Positions 1-7,834 of a stretch of DNA of 64,000 bases are shown in pieces. Position 1 is the stretch's first letter, and every line of letters starts with the position of its first letter. Source of the stretch: SLJK01 sp964567295 (lineage in GTDB: Bacteria > Bacillota > Dethiobacteria > DTU022 > UBA8154); assembly GCA_964567295.1 (NCBI GenBank), contig CAZMLU010000003.1:1-64000 (forward strand), written 5' to 3'. The notes below the pieces were generated by a model. It was not told where the DNA came from. It saw only the letters and a program-made list of their open reading frames with translations, and searched no databases. The position numbers and the translations under genes were made by a program.

Positions 1-49
1 ATCCCATTAATCCCAATAAGAACACGGCTTGTTTTGTTTTAGAATCCAT
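1..49 (-). CDS. 5' end of an unidentified gene, cut by the window edge
   Basis: On the minus strand an ATG at position 49 is preceded by GGGAG with 8 bases of spacing and opens a frame starting MDSKTKQAVFLLGLMG. Only 16 codons are inside the window. The charged start followed by a hydrophobic run would suit a signal peptide or first membrane segment. The product cannot be named. Support is limited to the ribosome binding site and the open frame. Confidence 0.45.
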   Translation of the reverse strand, partial: MDSKTKQAVFLLGLMG

Positions 50-220
50 ATCTTAAGCTCCCTTCTTTTGTAAAAAATAATGGCTTGCAATCCCAGCATC
101 CAAGCAGGGGAAGATTCCAAGTTGAACTGTTTTGCCTTATCTCAGGATATCCTAATATATTGTAGATGCAAGCTTAAGTCAATAAGAGTTTTGAAATAGC
201 TGTCTTGGGGCTTAGCCCGC

Positions 221-249
221 TTGCTATGTATGCCTTAATATTTTATAAT
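221..249 (+). promoter_or_regulatory. Candidate sigma-A promoter for the DUF6951 gene
   Basis: TTGCTA at 221-226 and TATAAT at 244-249 are separated by 17 bases. Transcription would begin near 256, giving a leader of about 120 bases before the ATG at 379. I see nothing else in the gene-free stretch 50-378 apart from AT-rich sequence. Confidence 0.4.
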
Positions 250-378
250 AAAAAAACAATGATGACAAATTTTTAGCTTGAACAAGAGAGCTTTTTTATG
301 AATAGGGTCTTTCATCGTAAAAGATGAGGTCATTAAATTATACCGTCAACACCCCCAAATGGATAGGATGTGATAAGT

Positions 379-693
379 ATGGTAACAGTCAACGTATTTG
401 CCGGTATCTGCGGTTTTTCCACAACCATTAAGATAGAATCAGAAGACTCCAGGATGGCCACACTGCAAATCGAATCTGAATGCGAAATCATCCAGAAAAT
501 AAGTGCGGAACTGCTGGAGTCAGACATCTTCAAGAATTGCTTTGCCCAGATAGGAGATTCTCCTGTGTACCATACCTTTAGAAAACACCGCAGCCATGCA
601 GCATGTCCGGTCCCCTCGGCCATCACAAAGGGACTTGAGGTTGCAGGTGGACTGGCACTGCCCAGAGATGTCCAGTTTAAGCTGGAAAGTTAA
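379..693 (+). CDS. DUF6951 family protein
   Basis: Protein of 104 residues of unknown function. From memory it resembles the short DUF6951 family of anaerobes, with the conserved-looking segments VNVFAGICGF near the start and HAACPVPSAITK near the end. Several cysteines are spread along the chain, so a metal or redox role is possible but unproven. I prefer the ATG at 379 over the in-frame GTG at 370, because AGGA at 365-368 is 10 bases from the ATG but only one base from the GTG. It stands alone and converges on the nicotinate cluster, so there is no reason to assign it to that pathway. Confidence 0.7.
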   Translation: MVTVNVFAGICGFSTTIKIESEDSRMATLQIESECEIIQKISAELLESDIFKNCFAQIGDSPVYHTFRKHRSHAACPVPSAITKGLEVAGGLALPRDVQFKLES

Positions 694-712
694 AGAGGCA
701 AGAGGTGAGATA

Positions 713-742
713 ATAATAAACTATAACAGTAAGGTTTATTAT
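713..742. terminator. AT-rich hairpin between convergent genes
   Basis: ATAATAAAC at 713-721 and GTTTATTAT at 734-742 form a perfect 9-bp inverted repeat with a 12-base loop. It lies between the stops of the DUF6951 gene (693) and the DUF1185 gene (752). It is AT-only apart from one pair and lacks a clear T run, so it would be a weak bidirectional terminator at best. Confidence 0.3.
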
Positions 743-751
743 ATACCTTTT

Positions 752-1336
752 TCACTTGAGACCATCCTCACCTTTAATCTCTGCTTTAGTCAAGCCGCCG
801 ATGCGAGGGTGAGGCCTGCCGCAGTTACTCACAGCAAGGATTAAAACAATCTCGTGTTCTCTTGGTGCATCGTGAACCCTTACTTCTATGGCATCAAAAT
901 GAGTTCGTACATATGCTGCATCCTTGTGATGCAAGGGCACATCAATGGCGGTGCCGGCGCTTCCCATCTTCTTGGAGGAAGGGATAAGCGACTTGCCACC
1001 ACCGACCTCCTCCCGAAAGGGTTTTCCCAGCTGGGGATGTAAGCAGGCAGCTGCATGCTCAAGTTCTCCTCCGCCTCCAACGATAGCCGCCTTTCCGTAG
1101 CTCTCCACATCTGCCTGGGTAATGCCAGCAGCTTGCAGTGCCCTACGGGTTAAGATGCGGGCCAACTCTTCGCTCCATTCATATAAAAGCGTCAAATCTT
1201 CCACATATCTTCCCGTGAAAGGATTATTAAACACAGCCGCAGCTGCAGCTCTCTTGTTTATCCCTTCAATTTCCCGCTCTCCATCTTTCTTAAGCTCTTC
1301 CACTACAGTTAAATACTTCCTTACCTGCAGTTCCAT
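752..1336 (-). CDS. DUF1185 / 'amino acid synthesis' family protein, last gene of the nicotinate cluster
   Basis: Protein of 194 residues in the PF06684 (DUF1185) family, whose first structure was described as a variant of the Bacillus chorismate mutase fold. Its reaction is unknown. Visible family features are GKAAIVGGGGELEHAA in the middle (about residues 82-97) and RPHPRIGGLTKAE close to the C-terminus. The ATG at 1336 follows AGGAGGTGGCAGT. It sits 65 bases downstream of the UPF0280 gene in the same orientation, so it is probably the last gene of the nicotinate operon. A role in handling a pathway intermediate is an inference from position only. Confidence 0.8.
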   Translation of the reverse strand: MELQVRKYLTVVEELKKDGEREIEGINKRAAAAAVFNNPFTGRYVEDLTLLYEWSEELARILTRRALQAAGITQADVESYGKAAIVGGGGELEHAAACLHPQLGKPFREEVGGGKSLIPSSKKMGSAGTAIDVPLHHKDAAYVRTHFDAIEVRVHDAPREHEIVLILAVSNCGRPHPRIGGLTKAEIKGEDGLK

Positions 1337-1401
1337 ACTGCCACCTCCTGTAAAGCTTTTTGATTTAACTCAACAGATAGAGAATACACAAGAGGGATAT
1401 A

Positions 1402-2250
1402 TCAAAAAGCGGTCCTATTTTCCACCTTTTTTACCTCGAGGGCCAACTGGTCGGGATATGCGGCAATCTCACCGCAGACCTGCAGCACCGCTCCTTTAAT
1501 GGTTCCTTCCTGGCAAAGCTTTTCCGCCGACTGTAGACCATTTACCAGGGCCCTGCATATTTGCTTTTTAGTAAGGGAACCCACGTCCAGGGTGACTACA
1601 TGGCCGGGAATATCCGTCTCCGCTTCCACCTCTTCTGCCAGGCACCTGCTGATGTCACTGCTCTCTACATCGGTGCAATTTCCTATATAAGTAGCACAGG
1701 CATCGGCTACGGATGCCCGTTGAGCAAGGACCACTGCAGCCGAGGCAATACCCCCGGTGAGGCTCCTCCCTCCCAAACCGCTGGTACATACTCCGCCGAT
1801 CCCCCGGGACGTATCTACCGCTATCTTTAAGTAATCTTCTTTCCCGTGGGAAGGAAGCCCTACACTGAGCACCCCTTTATCCATATCTGCCAGGGCTATA
1901 TCGCCACCGTTGTTAATAATAACTCTATCTGCCCCCATCTCCAGGGATGCCTCCATGGCTACTTCGGAAAAAGAGCCCGCCACAGCCCCCATAGGTGTTA
2001 TTTCTCCCGGGAAAAGAAAGGAGGCTTCTATCATTATGCGGGCCACTTCGGGAAGCTTTTGCCCTTGGAAAAGTTCCTTCCTTTGCATCTCTTCCACCAG
2101 GGGAACCAGCTTTTTAAACTCTTGCACAACGAAACGAGCTACTTTTTGTGCCATGCCCGGTTGCCGCTCTACTCCCCGGGAAAGGTCGAGCACCATCTGT
2201 ATAGGGCCATAGTCCAGGAATACCCGGTTATCCTGCATAGTCTCAATCAT
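1402..2250 (-). CDS. UPF0280 family protein (ApbE-like superfamily), partner of 6-hydroxynicotinate reductase
   Basis: Protein of 282 residues in the UPF0280/COG2122 family, which is related to the FAD-dependent flavin transferase ApbE. Typical segments are GAVAGSFSEVA, VIINNGGDIAL and GIGGVCTSGLGGRS around residues 85-165. Its start overlaps the end of the 6-hydroxynicotinate reductase gene by 8 bases, which implies translational coupling. The E. barkeri reductase is reported to carry covalently bound flavin, and ApbE relatives attach flavin, so I infer that this protein may flavinylate or otherwise mature the reductase. A second paralogue at 44009-44749 also follows a ferredoxin-type gene. 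The family call is secure; the role is a hypothesis. Confidence 0.85.
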   Translation of the reverse strand: MIETMQDNRVFLDYGPIQMVLDLSRGVERQPGMAQKVARFVVQEFKKLVPLVEEMQRKELFQGQKLPEVARIMIEASFLFPGEITPMGAVAGSFSEVAMEASLEMGADRVIINNGGDIALADMDKGVLSVGLPSHGKEDYLKIAVDTSRGIGGVCTSGLGGRSLTGGIASAAVVLAQRASVADACATYIGNCTDVESSDISRCLAEEVEAETDIPGHVVTLDVGSLTKKQICRALVNGLQSAEKLCQEGTIKGAVLQVCGEIAAYPDQLALEVKKVENRTAF

Positions 2251-3763
2251 CGTCCTTCTCCAACTCTTCCAGCAGCTGCTGTTTGGTACGGATATGCGCT
2301 GTATGCCCGCCTATCTCTTCATATTTCTCCCGGGTCATGGTGTACTCCACCGGTGCTACCGTGGCAGGGGTAGGAACCCAGGTGATAGAATCGGGGACCA
2401 TTTTGGAGACATCAACCATGAAATTGATCCCCCCTCCCGGAAGAACAAAGGTAGGTGCTCCTCCTATGGTCAAGCGCACCTCCTCACGATGAATAGCCTC
2501 TGTAAGTTTTTTGGGAATTCGGGTAACTCCCGACCTTGCACTCCCACCGGTACCCCCGGTATAGATCACCGAAACGCAGGAGGTTTCACAGTTATCCGCT
2601 AAAATTTTAATAACTTCAAGTGATTCGGGCGTCATGGGGACTTCTTCTGCCGTTCCCCGGGAAGTAACTTCCAGCAGTGCTGCTTGCTGCCCCGTGGTTT
2701 CCGTAACCAGTATCTTTAGGCCGGGCCAGGCTTTTTCCATATCAATTTCTTTTACCGCCTGCAGGGGGTCGGCAATATTTGTTCCTCCCCATCCGTGCCC
2801 GTGCTCACCAAAATACCTTCCGTTGGTACTCTTACGCCCCACGGGAACGATCCCGTTGTATTTTAAGCCTAGCTCTCTTCCGGCGGCATGCTCCGTCAAC
2901 AGCCCGATCACGTGATAATCCAAGACAATTACCTCATCCACAGCCCCGGCGAAGTGCTTGCCCATGATGCCTATAGTGGCACTGCCGCAGCCGATTCTCA
3001 TGTAATCTTCCTCTATCCCGTCAATAAGGGGAGCTTTTCCCTGTTGTATCTCTATTCTGCTACCGCCTTCTATCTTAAGGTTAACCTTTCTCCCATTGAC
3101 CAGATCCACCAAAGTCCTGGCCACTACAAAGCCGTCATTGCTGCCGCTGAGCAGGTTCGCTCCTCCGAGGGTTAGCATTTTAGCCCCGTACTCCTCCGTG
3201 GTTACCATACCCACCACCCTGCCCTCCCGTTTTACAACGGCTCCTTCCTCGCCAATATACCTGTTCGCATCTATCTTAACCTTAACCCCGCTATAGCTCA
3301 GCGGAGCTTCTGTGACCACGGTAACCACGTCAACTCCGCGATAATTATCTTGTACTATATACGGGGCGGGCTTGAAACAGGGGTAGTTGGTACCGCTTCC
3401 CACAGCGGTAATCAAAGGCCGATAAGGAAAACGTTCATCCGGAGCAGAAGCAATGGAATCGACCACCAGTCTGCGGTTTCTAAGAAGATTTACGCCGTCA
3501 TGGAAAAAACGCTTACAGGCCCCCATTTTCCCGGGCGGAATAGAACAGTTTATAGGGCAAGAGGTGCACACCAGGCGCTCATTTTCGGTTTGCTGCTTTT
3601 TTTGCAAAGCCTCCTCCGCACAGGTCCTAACACAGACACCGCAGCCCACACAAGAAAAAAAATCGACCAGAGCAACCCCCGCATCCACGGTGATAGAACC
3701 AACGGGGCAATTCTTTTCACAGCGGCGGCAGCCCGTGCAATTTTCAGCATTAACAATGATCAT
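2243..3763 (-). CDS. hnr: 6-hydroxynicotinate reductase
   Basis: Cytoplasmic enzyme predicted to reduce 6-hydroxynicotinate to 1,4,5,6-tetrahydro-6-oxonicotinate with reduced ferredoxin, the second step of nicotinate fermentation. The 506 residues begin with two 4Fe-4S motifs (Cys9/12/15/19 and Cys38/41/44/48). A third cysteine group, C66-x2-C69-x3-C73 with C83, could hold the 2Fe-2S cluster. This matches the cofactor set reported for the E. barkeri enzyme: two 4Fe-4S, one 2Fe-2S and a covalent flavin. An SGVT sequence at about residues 411-414 resembles the SGAT-type sites modified by ApbE, but the true flavin site is not known to me. It lies 17 bases behind enamidase and overlaps the UPF0280 gene. 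Confidence 0.88.
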   Translation of the reverse strand: MIIVNAENCTGCRRCEKNCPVGSITVDAGVALVDFFSCVGCGVCVRTCAEEALQKKQQTENERLVCTSCPINCSIPPGKMGACKRFFHDGVNLLRNRRLVVDSIASAPDERFPYRPLITAVGSGTNYPCFKPAPYIVQDNYRGVDVVTVVTEAPLSYSGVKVKIDANRYIGEEGAVVKREGRVVGMVTTEEYGAKMLTLGGANLLSGSNDGFVVARTLVDLVNGRKVNLKIEGGSRIEIQQGKAPLIDGIEEDYMRIGCGSATIGIMGKHFAGAVDEVIVLDYHVIGLLTEHAAGRELGLKYNGIVPVGRKSTNGRYFGEHGHGWGGTNIADPLQAVKEIDMEKAWPGLKILVTETTGQQAALLEVTSRGTAEEVPMTPESLEVIKILADNCETSCVSVIYTGGTGGSARSGVTRIPKKLTEAIHREEVRLTIGGAPTFVLPGGGINFMVDVSKMVPDSITWVPTPATVAPVEYTMTREKYEEIGGHTAHIRTKQQLLEELEKDDD

Positions 3764-3780
3764 AGTTCAAAAACCCCCGC

Positions 3781-4935
3781 TTATAGTAGTTGTGCTTTCC
3801 TGGTTGGAGGCGGAGTGTTGTTACTTTTTTGCAACAACAGCTCTCCGTCAACAATAACCATGGAGACCCCGGGTAAATCTCCTAACTCCAGGGCTGCCAG
3901 AGCACTGCCGCCGGCGGAGCCCATGGGAGCATCCATGATAACCAGGTCTGCTTCTCTCCCTTCTTCAATAAAACCACAGTTAAGCCCATAGGTTAGCGCC
4001 GTGTTCCCCGTAGCCATACACAAAGCCTGCTCCGCAGGTATACCGGCTATAGAAGAAAGAAAGGCTACTGATCGCAGTATCCCAAGGGGAAGAAAACCCG
4101 TTCCCGAGGGAGCATCGTTCCCCAACACTATCCGGCGCAGTTCTCCCCTTTGCTTCAGGATCTCAGCCGCCTCTTTCATGGCCCTGGAATTTCCGCACTG
4201 CACCAGTTCCAGCGCCAGATCAGTGCTGCCGATAAGCCTTTCCAGCTCTGCAGGCGGGACCGCTGTAGGACCTCCGTTGAGGTGGGAAACCACACTGGGC
4301 TTAACGGTGAGCACATCTTCCACGGAAACGGTACTGCTGCCGGGAATAGAAGTGCCCCCGGTATGCATCGCTACTTTCATCCCATACTTCTTGGCCCACT
4401 CCACCATGGGAGCGGCTTCTTCAGGGTCTTTGACAGAACCCAGACCTACTTCACCTACCAGCCAGACTCCCTGGTCAGACACTTCTTTGAAGTCTTCTTC
4501 CGCAAGCCCCTTTTCCAGAATCAGGGCACCACCGTGCAGTTTGACCCCTCCAGGCCTCAAATTTTGAGAACTCTTGTGGGCAAGCACAGCCAGGGCCTTT
4601 ACCCCTGCGGGGTCCTTGGGCCTGCCCGGGGTATGAGGCTCTCCGGCAGAGAGCATAGTTGACACCCCGCCGTGGAGAGAAGCCTCGATAAAACCCAGCA
4701 CCTTTTGGCGCGGGCTGAAATCACCCAGAACTGGGTGGACATGAGAATCAATGAGCCCGGGAATTACTGTGGTCCCCGCCGCATCGATAACTCGGGCTCC
4801 TTCCGTGTCAGAAAGAATTTCTTTGCCTCCCATTTTTTCGATCTTGCCGTCTTTAACCACTATGGTATCCGTTTCAGAAACGGGCCTGTTTATATCTCCC
4901 GTTACCAGGGTGTCAATATTTTTTATAACCAGCAA
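3781..4935 (-). CDS. ena: Enamidase (1,4,5,6-tetrahydro-6-oxonicotinate amidohydrolase)
   Basis: Predicted Fe-Zn amidohydrolase that opens the ring of 1,4,5,6-tetrahydro-6-oxonicotinate to give ammonia and (S)-2-formylglutarate. The 384 residues match the roughly 385-residue E. barkeri enzyme. Metal ligands are visible in DSHVHP (His65, His67), VAMHTGGT, VVSHLNGGPTA and GNDAPSGTGFLPLGILR. The C-terminus keeps the NTPP segment seen in E. barkeri Ena. The start is uncertain. The TTG at 4935 lies 18 bases from the ribosome binding site AAAGGAGTGAG (GGAG at 4954-4957), while an in-frame ATC at 4942-4944 lies 9 bases from GGAG, so initiation at the ATC (three codons earlier) is possible. It lies between ndhM and hnr. 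Confidence 0.9.
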   Translation of the reverse strand: MLVIKNIDTLVTGDINRPVSETDTIVVKDGKIEKMGGKEILSDTEGARVIDAAGTTVIPGLIDSHVHPVLGDFSPRQKVLGFIEASLHGGVSTMLSAGEPHTPGRPKDPAGVKALAVLAHKSSQNLRPGGVKLHGGALILEKGLAEEDFKEVSDQGVWLVGEVGLGSVKDPEEAAPMVEWAKKYGMKVAMHTGGTSIPGSSTVSVEDVLTVKPSVVSHLNGGPTAVPPAELERLIGSTDLALELVQCGNSRAMKEAAEILKQRGELRRIVLGNDAPSGTGFLPLGILRSVAFLSSIAGIPAEQALCMATGNTALTYGLNCGFIEEGREADLVIMDAPMGSAGGSALAALELGDLPGVSMVIVDGELLLQKSNNTPPPTRKAQLL

Positions 4936-4963
4936 TGATGTGATGGCGGCTCACTCCTTTCAC

Positions 4964-5015
4964 TTTTTAAACGCTTCTAATAAATTGATTCCCGCCAAGA
5001 AAGAACGTTTAAAAA
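4964..5015. repeat. Inverted repeat between ndhM and enamidase
   Basis: TTTTTAAACG at 4964-4973 and CGTTTAAAAA at 5006-5015 are perfect 10-bp inverted repeats separated by 32 bases, inside the 127-base gap between ndhM and ena. An intercistronic hairpin of this kind could act as a processing or stability element, or as a partial terminator that sets the ratio of dehydrogenase to downstream enzymes. No function can be read directly. Confidence 0.4.
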
Positions 5016-5061
5016 ACAACGCTTATAACCCCGCTCGTTACTGTAAGATCAATGAAACCTC

Positions 5062-6054
5062 TCATAATAAGTTGCCTGCCTCTTGCAGCTTCTCTATTAC
5101 CTTTTCCTGAGTTAGGGGGAGCTCGTAAATCCTTACTCCGGTAGCATTGTAGAAAGCATTCAGTATGGCCGGGGCGGTGGGAATCAATGCTGGCTCTCCT
5201 ACCCCCTTGGCCCCGAAAGGCCCCGTCGGTTCGTGATCTTCAACAATCACGGGATAGACTCGAGGCACATCCTTGGAGGTGGATATCAAGTAGCGTGAAA
5301 GGTTGGCGTTCTGTATGATGCCCTCTTTTACCTCTAACTCTTCTAAAAGAGCAAAACTGCAGCCCATGATAGAACCGCCTTCAATTTGCCCTTCAACCTG
5401 CTCGGGATTTATAGCTTTTCCTACATCATGCACCGCGACCACTTTTAAAACGTTCACCTCGCCGGTTTCCGTATCTACTTCGATCTCCACGACCTGGGTG
5501 GCAAATGCATAAGTGGCATAAGGAGTTCCTTCCATATTCTCAGGGTTAAGAGAGGTTATTTGGGGGTTGAAATAGCCGCTGCCCACGACTAAAATGCCTC
5601 TATTAGAACACTCTTGCAGCAGCTCAACCATAGTTACCGCATTTTCCGGAGCTTCTTTCAAAAAGGCATGTTCTGCTTCTATACTTACCTCTTCTTCCTC
5701 TGCACCTAACATGCTGCTGGCTACCCGGAGCAAAGTTTTCTTGGCCATTTCCGCTGCTTTTTGACAGGCATTGCCGGAAACATAGGTCTGCCGGCTGGCA
5801 GACGTAGCCCCGCTCTCAGGCGTTACTCCCGTATCCGCAGCGGTGACCTTCACTTTTTCGAAATTTAGGCCCAGGGTTTCCGCCACGATCTGGGCCAGCA
5901 CCGTGCTGGAACCCTGGCCAATATCTGCACAACCAGTAAGAACTGTGGCAGAAAGATCATGATGAACCTCTACAAAGGCTGCGGCAGGATTAGGTAATCC
6001 GGTATTGCCGATACCGAACCACATACTGCCCACACCTGTACCCTTTTTTTTCAT
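5062..6054 (-). CDS. ndhM: Nicotinate dehydrogenase, medium molybdopterin subunit
   Basis: C-terminal half of the molybdopterin subunit of a xanthine-dehydrogenase-family hydroxylase that converts nicotinate to 6-hydroxynicotinate. The 330 residues are the length I recall for E. barkeri NdhM. Visible cofactor motifs are GCADIGQGSSTVLAQI (about 41-56) and GAKGVGEPALIPTAPA near the C-terminus, where the Glu in GVGE is the expected catalytic base. The E. barkeri enzyme needs a labile, non-selenocysteine selenium at molybdenum; there is no selenocysteine signal here. Its ATG overlaps the ndhL stop by 4 bases, so the two halves are made together. In most relatives they are one chain of about 750 residues. 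Confidence 0.92.
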   Translation of the reverse strand: MKKKGTGVGSMWFGIGNTGLPNPAAAFVEVHHDLSATVLTGCADIGQGSSTVLAQIVAETLGLNFEKVKVTAADTGVTPESGATSASRQTYVSGNACQKAAEMAKKTLLRVASSMLGAEEEEVSIEAEHAFLKEAPENAVTMVELLQECSNRGILVVGSGYFNPQITSLNPENMEGTPYATYAFATQVVEIEVDTETGEVNVLKVVAVHDVGKAINPEQVEGQIEGGSIMGCSFALLEELEVKEGIIQNANLSRYLISTSKDVPRVYPVIVEDHEPTGPFGAKGVGEPALIPTAPAILNAFYNATGVRIYELPLTQEKVIEKLQEAGNLL

Positions 6055-7328
6055 ATATTATTCTTCCCCTTATCTCCCCATATCTCAGCTTGCTTTTCCC
6101 TGGCTATTTGGATCGTGCTGGAAATACCCACACTATGAGCCAGCTCTTGATTGGTGGCTGTTTTCGAACCTACCTGCAGCGCATTCAGTAAGCGTATCTC
6201 AAAAGGATCCAGGCCCACCTCTTCCGCGAGGAGATCCATCTGGCTTTCATGAGCCACAGCTACCTGCGGCACTCCAAATCCACGCATGGCTCCGGCCATT
6301 GGGTTATTGGTATAGACCAGATAGCCTATAACCCGCACATTAGGTATTTCATAGGGCCCCGTGGCATGAACTACCCCCCTGGTAAGAACAGCGGGGCCGT
6401 AAGAGGCGTAAGCACCGGTATCCAAAACGAGCTCGGCATCCAAAGCAAGTATTTTCCCGCTGCGGGTTGCTCCCGTTTTATATTTCATGTAAAAGGGATG
6501 GCGCTTTGAGGAAGTGTACATGGTTTCTTCAAAGGTATGGTTGATTTTTACAGGTCTCCTGGTGTGATAGCTCAAAAGAGCTGCATGGCACTGGGAGCTT
6601 ATATCTAGTTTTCCTCCGAACCCGCCCCCCGTTATGGTCTGGATACCCCTTACACGGCTCTGGGGAAGATTTAAAACTCTGCTCACTTCTTTTCGATCAT
6701 GGTGTATATTCTGAGTGGCAGACCAAAAGGACATTACCTCATTTTGATAACTGGCGATAGATACCTGGGGCTCTAAAAAAGCATGGGCTACAAAACCTGT
6801 TTTATAGCTTTTCTCGATGATTACCTCGCACTCAGGGAATGCTTTTTCAACATCATTCTTGATGAGTTTTTTCATGCCCGCAATATTGGAGCTGCCGTGT
6901 AAAGGAGGAGCGTTTTCCTCCATAGCTTGCATGGGGTCGGTTACCGTGGGCAACTCCTCTACGCGGACTTCCACTAAGTCAGCAGCAGCTTCAGCAATCT
7001 CCTTGCTTTCCGCAGCAATAAGACATAGGGGATCCTGGTATCGGAAAATCTTATCTTCAACAAGCACCGGCTCATCTTTAAAGATGATCCCCACCCGGTT
7101 TTGACCGGGAATATCCTTAGCAGTAACAATCTTTACTACACCGGGCAGTTCTCTCGCCTTCTCCACGTTGATGCTTTTAATTATTGCATGAGCAACCCGG
7201 CTTCTAACAGCTTTTCCATAAAGCATTCCTTCCCAGTGCAGATCGTTACCAAAAGCAGCCCTTCCGCATACTTTATCAGGACCATCGCGCTTTAAAAGGT
7301 TTTTTCCTACCTGGTGACAGTTATTCAT
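6051..7328 (-). CDS. ndhL: Nicotinate dehydrogenase, large molybdopterin subunit
   Basis: N-terminal half of the split molybdopterin subunit, 425 residues, the length I recall for E. barkeri NdhL. It begins with the small a/b-hammerhead region (RVAHAIIKSINVEKARELPG). It then carries the molybdopterin-binding motif GGGFGGKLD at about residue 237 and AMRGFGVPQ near 350. In typical xanthine dehydrogenases these continue directly into the segment supplied here by NdhM. The gene overlaps ndhS by 8 bases and ndhM by 4, which argues for tightly coupled subunit synthesis. Together with ndhF and ndhS it forms the four-subunit nicotinate dehydrogenase; electrons flow from Mo through two 2Fe-2S clusters and FAD to NADP. 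Confidence 0.92.
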   Translation of the reverse strand: MNNCHQVGKNLLKRDGPDKVCGRAAFGNDLHWEGMLYGKAVRSRVAHAIIKSINVEKARELPGVVKIVTAKDIPGQNRVGIIFKDEPVLVEDKIFRYQDPLCLIAAESKEIAEAAADLVEVRVEELPTVTDPMQAMEENAPPLHGSSNIAGMKKLIKNDVEKAFPECEVIIEKSYKTGFVAHAFLEPQVSIASYQNEVMSFWSATQNIHHDRKEVSRVLNLPQSRVRGIQTITGGGFGGKLDISSQCHAALLSYHTRRPVKINHTFEETMYTSSKRHPFYMKYKTGATRSGKILALDAELVLDTGAYASYGPAVLTRGVVHATGPYEIPNVRVIGYLVYTNNPMAGAMRGFGVPQVAVAHESQMDLLAEEVGLDPFEIRLLNALQVGSKTATNQELAHSVGISSTIQIAREKQAEIWGDKGKNNI

Positions 7329-7815
7329 GCTCCTGTCCCTGCCTTTTGTGGCTGGCAGCTTCTTGTACCGCCTCTATGATTTTTTGATACCCTGTGCACC
7401 TGCAGATATTACCCGAGAGGGACGTCTTTATTTCCTCCTCGGAAGGGTCCTGGTTCTCATCGAGCAATACTTTCGCGGACAAAATCATTCCTGGAAGACA
7501 AAATCCGCATTGCACCGCTCCGGTGTTGAGAAAAGCCTCCTGGAGGGGATGAAGGTTATCGCCTTCCCCGCTGAGTCCTTCAATGGTCATGATGCGGCTC
7601 CCGTCAGCCTGGGGCGCTAATACCAGGCAGGAATTTACAGTCTCGCCGTCCATTACAACCGTGCAAACACCGCATTCCCCTTCGCCGCAACCCTCTTTCA
7701 GGCCTGTTAACTTAAAATCATTTCGCAGCAGGTCAAGCAAGCTCCTGTTTGCCCTGGAAATTACGCTGACTTGTCTGCCATTCAACTCAAACGATATATA
7801 AACTTCATGCCCCAT
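7321..7815 (-). CDS. ndhS: Nicotinate dehydrogenase, small iron-sulfur subunit
   Basis: Subunit of 164 residues carrying two 2Fe-2S clusters. The plant-ferredoxin-type N-terminal cluster is seen as GCGEGECGVCTVVMDG plus a later Cys in NSCLVLAP. The C-terminal four-helix cluster domain is seen as QCGFCLPGM and GNICRCTGYQKI. It passes electrons from the molybdenum site on NdhL/NdhM to FAD on NdhF. The length and motif order are standard for the family. It starts 19 bases after ndhF and overlaps ndhL. No residue is missing from the cluster ligands. Confidence 0.93.
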   Translation of the reverse strand: MGHEVYISFELNGRQVSVISRANRSLLDLLRNDFKLTGLKEGCGEGECGVCTVVMDGETVNSCLVLAPQADGSRIMTIEGLSGEGDNLHPLQEAFLNTGAVQCGFCLPGMILSAKVLLDENQDPSEEEIKTSLSGNICRCTGYQKIIEAVQEAASHKRQGQEHE

Positions 7816-7834
7816 TGTACCGCCCCTCTATCAT

